From NCBI GenBank assembly GCA_016200955.1, contig JACQDU010000172.1, positions 1 to 10,439 on the forward strand: DNA of 10,439 nt. Direction: 5' to 3'. A program made the translations under genes and the position numbers. This stretch comes from a bacterium (lineage in GTDB: Bacteria; Planctomycetota; J058; JACQDU01). A model generated the notes under the pieces. It was given only the letters and a program-made list of their open reading frames with translations, searched no databases and was not told the origin of the DNA. Within the stretch, counting starts at the first letter, position 1, and every line of letters starts with the position of its first letter. This document shows, in pieces, positions 5,487-10,439 of this stretch.

Positions 5487-6806
5487 ATGCTCGAGCAAGG
5501 CGCAGAGCTAGGTCGAGCGGGAGTGAGGCGCATCTTCCCCGCGCTCGCTCACACCGCGTTCGCGCTCGTGTGGTCGGGAGCGCTCCTCTCGAACGTCGGG
5601 GGCTGGATCGAGAACGTCTGCCAGGGCTGGCTCGTCTACGACAAGAGCGGCTCGACCGTCTGGTCGGGCTTCTTCCAGGCGGCGAGCGGCATGCCCATGC
5701 TCCTCCTCGCGATCCCCATGGGGATCGTCGCGGACCGCGTGGATCGCCGTCGGCTCCTCCTCGCGACGCAGATCGCCCTCGCGGCGTTCGCCGCGCTCCA
5801 GGCGGTGGCCGCTCACGTGGGGTGGACCTCGCCCGGGACGACGGTCGTCATCGCGCTCATAGAAGGCGTGGCCGCGGGAGCCATGATCCCGGCGTTCCAG
5901 GCCTTCTTGCCCGAGCTCGTCCCGCGAGAGGACCTCGGCAGCGCGATCGCGCTCCAGAGCATCCAGTTCAACGTCGCGCGGCTCGTGGGCCCCATGATCG
6001 CCGCGGTCGTGATCGCGCAGTGGGGGATCGCCGTGGCGTTCGACCTGAACGTCGCGAGCTTCCTCCTCGTGATCCTGGCGCTCGCGGTCGTGCGCTCGAG
6101 GCCGGCGACGGTCCGGCGCGACGCCCCCTGGCGCTCCGAGCTGCGCGAGGGCTTCCGACACGCCTGGTCGCATCGAGGGATCGTCCGCCTGATCTGGTGC
6201 GGCGCCATGTTCCTCTTCCTCGCGGCTCCGGTCTTCGCGCTCTTGCCGGCGATCTCCGTGGAGCTCATGGGAGGAAGGGTCGGGACGTTCAGCACGCTCC
6301 TCTCGGCGATCGGCCTCGGAGCCGTGTTCGGCGGGCTCCTCATGGGGAGGGTCGTGACGGCGCTCCCGCGGCACCGGGCGATCGCGCTGGCGTGCTCGTT
6401 CACGGGGCTCGCTCTCGTCGTGCTCTCGCTCTCGCGCTCGTGGGCGCTCTCGCACGGGATCCTGTTCGCGTTCGGCGTGGGCTGGTGCGTGACGCTCACC
6501 TCGCAGAACACGGCGCTCCAGCTCCTCGTGCCCGACAAGATGCGGGGGAGGATCATGAGCCTCTCCTTCACGGCCATGATGTGCCTCGCTCCCGTGGGCC
6601 AGCTCATGGGAGGAGTCGCGGCCGCGAGAGCGACGCTGCCGGTGGCCCTCGCGGGGCTCGGGCTCGGGACGACGGTGCTGGGCCTGTTCCAGCTCGCCTT
6701 CCCCGAGTCCGCGATCACCGCGAGCGAGGCGCCCGTCGTGGCCGTGCTCCCGGTCCTCGCCGTCGAGAAGGCCGACAAGGGCGAGAGCGTCCAGGCGCCG
6801 TCCTAG
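5487..6806 (+). CDS. MFS transporter, MFS_3 (EntS-like exporter) type
   Basis: A 439-residue hydrophobic protein with about 12 predicted membrane segments, in the inner membrane. The loop GIVADRVDRRR (79-89) is the MFS motif A between helices 2 and 3. The opening (ALLSNVGGWIENVCQGWLVYD), the LPELVPREDLGSAIALQ stretch and the later LLVPDKMRGRIMSL stretch resemble the MFS_3 family, which includes the enterobactin exporter EntS and putative drug exporters. The substrate cannot be told. The ATG at 5487 was chosen because it sits behind GAGGAAG and gives a normal family length. An in-frame ATG at 5346 would add 47 basic, low-complexity residues and lies in the loop of the inverted repeat. The gene stands alone, separated from clpC by 221 bp, and converges with the toroid-protein operon. 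The C-terminal tail after helix 12 (about 30 residues) is polar. Confidence 0.88.
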   Translation: MLEQGAELGRAGVRRIFPALAHTAFALVWSGALLSNVGGWIENVCQGWLVYDKSGSTVWSGFFQAASGMPMLLLAIPMGIVADRVDRRRLLLATQIALAAFAALQAVAAHVGWTSPGTTVVIALIEGVAAGAMIPAFQAFLPELVPREDLGSAIALQSIQFNVARLVGPMIAAVVIAQWGIAVAFDLNVASFLLVILALAVVRSRPATVRRDAPWRSELREGFRHAWSHRGIVRLIWCGAMFLFLAAPVFALLPAISVELMGGRVGTFSTLLSAIGLGAVFGGLLMGRVVTALPRHRAIALACSFTGLALVVLSLSRSWALSHGILFAFGVGWCVTLTSQNTALQLLVPDKMRGRIMSLSFTAMMCLAPVGQLMGGVAAARATLPVALAGLGLGTTVLGLFQLAFPESAITASEAPVVAVLPVLAVEKADKGESVQAPS

Positions 6807-6825
6807 GCTTCGGAGGGAAACGGGA

Positions 6826-6876
6826 AAGCCGGAAGCCCAGAGGCTCTCGTGCATCGTCTTCCTGGCATTCCGGCTT
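6826..6876 (+). terminator. Candidate terminator between convergent genes
   Basis: AAGCCGGAA (6826-6834) pairs with TTCCGGCTT (6868-6876). Inside, GCCCAGAGG and CCTGGC allow imperfect extension, leaving a loop of about 20 nt. It begins 20 bp after the MFS stop and is followed by the pyrimidine-rich CCTCTCTCTTGCC. The loop is large and there is no clean T-run, so the call is tentative. Confidence 0.4.
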
Positions 6877-6951
6877 CCTCTCTCTTGCCGAGCAGGAGCG
6901 GCCTTCCCAGTCGGGCCTTCACCGCGCCGATCGGTCGATGTGAGAGAGAAC

Positions 6952-7030
6952 GCTGAGGCGCCGAGAGCGCGGAGGATTCGCAGAGCGTGAGTCCCTCTCT
7001 GCGCGGCCTCGGCAACCTCCGCGCCTCCGC
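6952..7030. repeat. Long imperfect palindrome built of GAGGCGC-like units
   Basis: The arm 6952-6985 and the inverse complement of 6997-7030 agree at 25 of 34 positions without gaps, around an 11-nt loop. Each arm is itself a loose repeat of roughly 9-nt units (GCTGAGGCGC, CGAGAGCGC, GGAGGATTC, GCAGAGCGT). It lies in the 256-bp gap between two convergent genes. It resembles the intergenic CGCAGAGGCGCAGAG-type repeats I recall from many environmental genomes; that resemblance is from memory. Confidence 0.55.
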
Positions 7031-7062
7031 GGCATCCATCAAGCGGCCGCGGCCGTCGTGCT

Positions 7063-8304
7063 TCAGCGAACCTTGAAGAACGGCTCCCCCGCGGCTTCGA
7101 GAGCGATCAGACCGAGCGTCGTCGCGAGGAGAGCATCGTCTTCCTTCATGAGAGGGCTCTCCTCGTTGACGACGCTCCCGTCGCCGCGCTGGCCGGACGA
7201 GACGAGTCGGACGATCCCGTTCCGCCACTCCCCCGGAATGCCGAGAGCGCGAGAAGCCTCGGCGCGCACCGCGAGGTGATAGAAGCGCAAGGCGGAATAC
7301 CAGGGCTCGGGGTGGCCCTTAGGGATCCCGTCGGGCGCTTCGAGCCCCGCGTGCTGCTCGAGCCATCCTCGCGCGGCGCGGACTCGCTCGTCCTGCTCCG
7401 GCACGCCCGCCGCGAGGAGCGCCAGCGCTCCGTCGCACGTCGCCGTCGCGTAGCTCCGGTAGAAGGCGCCGCCCGCCCCGGTCCCGTGCCTCCCCTTGTT
7501 CGCGTTGAGGACGAGCGGAGAGAAGAAGAAGCCCCCGTCGAACGGAGCGTCTCCCTTGCCCGGATCGTCCGCCGCGGGAACGGGCGGCTGCGTCGTCCCC
7601 GGTCGCCGCTGCAAGACTCCCAGGAAGACCTTCGCGCGAGCGAACGTCGCCGCGTCGGTCCATCCGCTCTCCCGGAGCGCCGCGAGGACGCGCCGCGTGT
7701 GCGCGAGGTCCATGTGCCCCGGGCACGCGGGCAAGGGAGCGCGGCCGCCGAAGCCCCAGCCGCCGTAGCCCTGATCGGCGGGAGAGAACCCGTTCGCCTC
7801 CGAGAACTGCTGGCTCCCGAGCCAGCGGGCCATGCGCGCCTCGAGCGCCCGGTCGCGCGGGTCCCCCGCGCGCACGAGGGAGCGCAGCGCGTAGGAGGTC
7901 GCGTAGGTCGGGTATTCGAGGAGGTCCGGGTCGCTCGCACCGAGACACCCCTCGTCGCTCACGCGAGAACGGATGAAAGCGAGCGCGCGCTCGACGCCAC
8001 CCCTGGGCCGCCTGAGCACGCTCTCGGGAACGTCGAGCAGCGCGAGGAGCACGAAGGGCGTGTAAGCCTGCCCCGAGCGCAGGACGGCGTAGCGGTCGCT
8101 CCGCCAGCCCCCGTCTTTCTCCTGGCGAGCCCAGAGAAACGCCGCCGCCCGCGCGAGGCCGGTCGCGCGCGCGTCGGTGCGCACTCGCGGAGCCGCCGCT
8201 CCTCCGACTCCCGGCCACGCGACCGAGAGAACGACCAGGAAGAGCGCGGAGAGCGCGGGCAGGACCCGCGCTCCCCCGTCTCTCTTTCTCCAAGGAACCG
8301 TCAC
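7063..8304 (-). CDS. Exported squalene-cyclase/prenyltransferase-fold (alpha/alpha toroid) protein, function unknown
   Basis: 413 residues. The N-terminus has a basic start (RKRDGGAR) and a hydrophobic core (VLPALSALFLVVLSVAWPGVG), a likely signal peptide ending near AAA (36-38). Residues 52-67 (RAAAFLWARQEKDGGW) match the QW motif consensus of terpene cyclases exactly: R-A-x2-F-L-x3-Q-x3-G-x-W. A further glycine/Trp-rich repeat is GYGGWGFGG, and GQRGDGS lies near the end. I do not see the DxDD acid motif of squalene-hopene cyclase, and export argues against terpene synthesis, so a binding or structural role is more likely. The GTG start at 8304 lies 4 bp after the stop of the preceding lipoprotein-like gene with no clear Shine-Dalgarno, indicating translational coupling. 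No closer homologue is recognised. Confidence 0.75.
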   Translation of the reverse strand: MTVPWRKRDGGARVLPALSALFLVVLSVAWPGVGGAAAPRVRTDARATGLARAAAFLWARQEKDGGWRSDRYAVLRSGQAYTPFVLLALLDVPESVLRRPRGGVERALAFIRSRVSDEGCLGASDPDLLEYPTYATSYALRSLVRAGDPRDRALEARMARWLGSQQFSEANGFSPADQGYGGWGFGGRAPLPACPGHMDLAHTRRVLAALRESGWTDAATFARAKVFLGVLQRRPGTTQPPVPAADDPGKGDAPFDGGFFFSPLVLNANKGRHGTGAGGAFYRSYATATCDGALALLAAGVPEQDERVRAARGWLEQHAGLEAPDGIPKGHPEPWYSALRFYHLAVRAEASRALGIPGEWRNGIVRLVSSGQRGDGSVVNEESPLMKEDDALLATTLGLIALEAAGEPFFKVR

Positions 8305-8308
8305 GGTC

Positions 8309-9700
8309 TCAGCGCGCGACGGTCGTGTTGGACTTCGGCGTCGTGAGCAGCGCGTCCCGGTCCGCGGTCAGCGAGAGGGAGACCGCGGCGGTGCAGAAGA
8401 CGGGGCTCGTGATGCAGTGGTGCCCGCTCCAGCTCCCGTCGGGGTTCTGGATCTTCGCGAGGCGCTCGTGCATCTTGTCGTTCCACTTCGTCCATCGCTC
8501 GCCGCCCGACACGACGAGGGACTCGCTCGTGAGCATGTAGCTCAGGAATTCCTCGCCGCCGTTGTTCCCGAAGCCCGAGAGGAGCGCTTCGTCGTCGAGA
8601 CGGCGCTGGCCGGCCTCGCGCTGGGCATACGCCATGACGAGGGCCGGCGCCTTCTCGGCCGGGGCTCCCGCGGTCCGGAGCGACTCCTCCGAGATCTTCG
8701 CGTCCTTGTCGAGCCTCCCGTCGCGCTTCGCCTTGGCGACGAGCTCCTCGCACTCGCGAGCTTCCTGCGCGTTCGCGCGCTGGTTGCTCGCGTAGCCGTA
8801 GAGCTCGACGCCCGCGGCGGCCGGGGTCCTCGCGGCCGTGCCCGTGGTCACGTCGAAGCCTTTCTTCTGGTAGTCGCGCGACCTCTCGAGGACCTTGTCG
8901 TCCACGGGCCGCCCCGCGTCCTTCGCGAGCTCGAGCGCGTTGTTCGCCATGGAGGACTGGAGCACGGGAGCCCACCCGCCGTGGTTCCAGCTCCCGTCGT
9001 CCTTCTGCGATGCCTGGATCTTCTTCACGCACTTGTCGAGCGCCCTCGTGACGCGGCCCTTGAGCTCGGGATCGGAGTCGAGGTGAGGGAGCAGGCGCGT
9101 GAAGAACTGCGCGCAGAGAGAGGTGTCCACGAACTGCCCGAGCTTCACCTGGGGCTGCGTGTTCGTGAGGTCCGTGATGCGCGGGCCGTCCTCGGCAGCC
9201 TTCTCGACCGTCGAGACGAGGTAGTCGGCGGCGCGCTTGACCGTCTCCTTGTAATCGCCGGAAGACGTCGTGTGGCCCGCGCGCAGGAGAGCCATGCCGA
9301 CGAACGCCGTCGTCCCCGGATCGGTCTGGACCGCGTGAGGATCGCGGATGTTCTGAGCCGTGTGAGAGCCGGCGCCCCAGCCTCCGCTCGGGTGCTGGGC
9401 CTCGACGAGCCATCGGAGACCCTTCGCCAGGAAAGGATCGATCGCCCGCGCGGCCGGCTTCTCGCCGGGCTTCGCGGAGTCGCCGGGCTTCGAGGAGTCG
9501 CCGGGCTTCGCGGAGTCGCCGGGCTTCGGGTTGCCGTCGGTCGGCTTCGCGTCCTTGGAATCGCCCGGGCTCGAGCTCGATCCGCCGCCGGAATCGCTCG
9601 TCTCGAAGGTGCCCGGGCTCACGCCGCCTCCGGTGCAGCCCGAGCCCGCGGAGACCAGCGCCGCCCAGAGCAAGAACTTCCCGTACTTCGTGACTCTCAT
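8309..9700 (-). CDS. Lipoprotein-like alpha/alpha toroid protein with KPGDS repeat linker
   Basis: 463 residues. A signal peptide (residues 1-21) is followed by C22 in the context AGSGC. This is a loose lipobox because position -3 is Gly, so lipid anchoring is likely but not certain. Residues 23-85 are a Gly/Ser/Pro/Asp linker containing three KPGDS hexads, which would hold the domain away from the membrane. The toroid domain runs from about 86 to the end. KGLRWLVEAQHPSGGW (93-108) fits the QW consensus exactly, and IQASQKDDGSW and KIQNPDGSW are two more repeats. The last repeat is followed by two Cys (HHCITSPVFC) that could pair. The ATG is 8 nt after GGAGGAG (9709-9715), a strong ribosome site. 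It lies between an FHA gene (84 bp upstream) and a second toroid gene (4 bp downstream). It probably acts in the cell envelope; the function is unknown. Confidence 0.78.
   Translation of the reverse strand: MRVTKYGKFLLWAALVSAGSGCTGGGVSPGTFETSDSGGGSSSSPGDSKDAKPTDGNPKPGDSAKPGDSSKPGDSAKPGEKPAARAIDPFLAKGLRWLVEAQHPSGGWGAGSHTAQNIRDPHAVQTDPGTTAFVGMALLRAGHTTSSGDYKETVKRAADYLVSTVEKAAEDGPRITDLTNTQPQVKLGQFVDTSLCAQFFTRLLPHLDSDPELKGRVTRALDKCVKKIQASQKDDGSWNHGGWAPVLQSSMANNALELAKDAGRPVDDKVLERSRDYQKKGFDVTTGTAARTPAAAGVELYGYASNQRANAQEARECEELVAKAKRDGRLDKDAKISEESLRTAGAPAEKAPALVMAYAQREAGQRRLDDEALLSGFGNNGGEEFLSYMLTSESLVVSGGERWTKWNDKMHERLAKIQNPDGSWSGHHCITSPVFCTAAVSLSLTADRDALLTTPKSNTTVAR
9463..9530 (-). repeat. 18-bp tandem repeat encoding the KPGDSx linker
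   Basis: On the plus strand the unit CGCCGGGCTTCGCGGAGT occurs at 9463-9480, 9481-9498 (one change) and 9499-9516, with a partial copy at 9517-9530. It is in frame within the lipoprotein-like gene and encodes KPGDSA, KPGDSS and KPGDSA. Near-identity at the DNA level suggests recent slippage, so copy number may vary between strains. Confidence 0.9.
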
Positions 9701-9784
9701 CGGTTCGACTCCTCCGAAGCTCCGTCCGTCTCGACCCGGCGCGTCTCACGCCGATTCGGTCGGATTTGGGGGACAAAGCGGGAG

Positions 9785-10429
9785 TCAGGCGATGAGAGGC
9801 TCCTCCGGGCGCTCGTAGAGCAAGAAGGTACCGCCCTTTCCGAGCGCGGCTTCGATCGTGACGATGCGAGCGGCCTGCTCCTCGGCGAATGCGAGGAGGC
9901 GGGGCAAGCCGACGAGGTCTTCCACGAGAGCGCCCTCGAGCGTCACCCGGTAGCTCCGGGCCGCGATCGAGGTCGACTTGAGCCGGCCGAGGACGGTCTC
10001 GGCGACGTGAGAGAGCCTCGCGTTCGCGGGCAGCGTCCGGCGCATCCCCGCGACTCCCTCGGGGTAGACGATCTTGGACGTGTCGCCCCTCGTGTTCGTG
10101 GGACGGGAGGCGATCGCCTCGAGGAGCTGGGCGAAGGGAGCTTGCCGGAGGATGCTGAAGCTCGCATCGCCGCAGCGGAGGATCGCGATCGACGTCGCCA
10201 CCTCCATGGGCACGCCCGGCGAGAGGCGCGATCCGTCGAGGAACGTCCCGTTCGAGCTGCCTTCGTCGATCACCGACCAGCGGGCCCCCCGGCGCCGCAC
10301 GAGCGAGGCGTGGCGTCTCGACACGGAGCGATCGTCGACCGCGACGTCGTTCTCGCTCGAGCGCCCGATCGAGAGCCTCGCCGTCTCGTCCTCGAGCGGC
10401 GCGGATGGCCGCTTGGAGCGGGGAACCAT
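9785..10429 (-). CDS. FHA-domain protein with uncharacterised C-terminal domain; possibly incomplete at the right edge
   Basis: 214 residues from the ATG at 10429. Residues 12-95 are a forkhead-associated domain, which binds phosphothreonine peptides: IGRSSENDV (G22, R23), SVSRRHA (S37, H40) and GSSNGTFL (N60, G61). The key recognition residues are present. The first strand of the domain is hardly accommodated before residue 12, and the frame remains open to the window edge (10430-10439), so the true start may lie outside. Residues 130-207 form a second domain with an alternating strand-helix-strand pattern (YRVTLEGALVEDLVGLPRLL, then ARIVTIEAALGKG). It loosely resembles the ferredoxin-like domain of PilO/GspM pilus and secretion proteins; this is a guess. 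No signal peptide is seen. It is first in the visible order of a three-gene unit with the two toroid proteins, 84 bp before the lipoprotein-like gene. A partner Ser/Thr kinase is not in the window. Confidence 0.8.
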   Translation of the reverse strand: MVPRSKRPSAPLEDETARLSIGRSSENDVAVDDRSVSRRHASLVRRRGARWSVIDEGSSNGTFLDGSRLSPGVPMEVATSIAILRCGDASFSILRQAPFAQLLEAIASRPTNTRGDTSKIVYPEGVAGMRRTLPANARLSHVAETVLGRLKSTSIAARSYRVTLEGALVEDLVGLPRLLAFAEEQAARIVTIEAALGKGGTFLLYERPEEPLIA

Positions 10430-10439
10430 GTCGGCGATC

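Noticed and set aside
9463..9530. CRISPR-like array
   Set aside because: The repeats are contiguous, without spacers, and in frame with a Pro/Gly/Asp/Ser protein linker.

Overview
This is a GC-rich bacterial chromosomal window (estimated by eye at close to 70% G+C) with tightly packed genes on both strands. The host cannot be named from the sequence. McsB and a ClpC-type unfoldase, together with a lipoprotein-like toroid protein and an FHA protein, would fit a non-Firmicute phylum that carries McsB (Planctomycetota is one guess). That is inference. No rRNA, tRNA, CRISPR array, transposase or phage gene was seen.

Region 1 (1-1553, minus strand) is an aromatic amino acid operon. It holds a free-standing AroQ-type chorismate mutase and, 6 bp later, a class Iβ DAHP synthase cut by the left window edge. 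Upstream lies an attenuator that gene callers would miss: a -35/-10 pair, a 22-codon leader peptide with the run Tyr-Trp-Tyr-Arg-Tyr whose AUG sits at the predicted transcription start, two mutually exclusive hairpins, and a strong intrinsic terminator 35 bp before the chorismate mutase start.

Region 2 (1645-5265, plus strand) is a protein quality-control pair: mcsB (protein arginine kinase) and clpC (AAA+ unfoldase). In Bacillus, McsB marks proteins with phosphoarginine and ClpC-ClpP degrades them. Neither McsA nor CtsR is encoded here. clpC is interrupted. Its N-domain breaks off inside the second Clp_N repeat, tens of codons are missing, and the remainder (D1, middle domain, D2) continues in the +1 frame. 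A structured segment with overlapping inverted repeats lies directly before the clpC Shine-Dalgarno.

Region 3 (5266-7062) has an intergenic stretch with a direct repeat and a perfect 13-bp inverted repeat, then an MFS exporter of the MFS_3/EntS type. A candidate terminator and a long imperfect palindrome of GAGGCGC-like units follow, between convergent genes.

Region 4 (7063-10429, minus strand) looks like one transcription unit: an FHA-domain protein (possibly extending beyond the right edge), a lipoprotein-like protein with a KPGDS repeat linker and a squalene-cyclase-like alpha/alpha toroid, then a second exported toroid protein starting 4 bp after it. The two toroid proteins carry QW-type motifs. 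Their function is unknown; a cell-envelope role is inferred.
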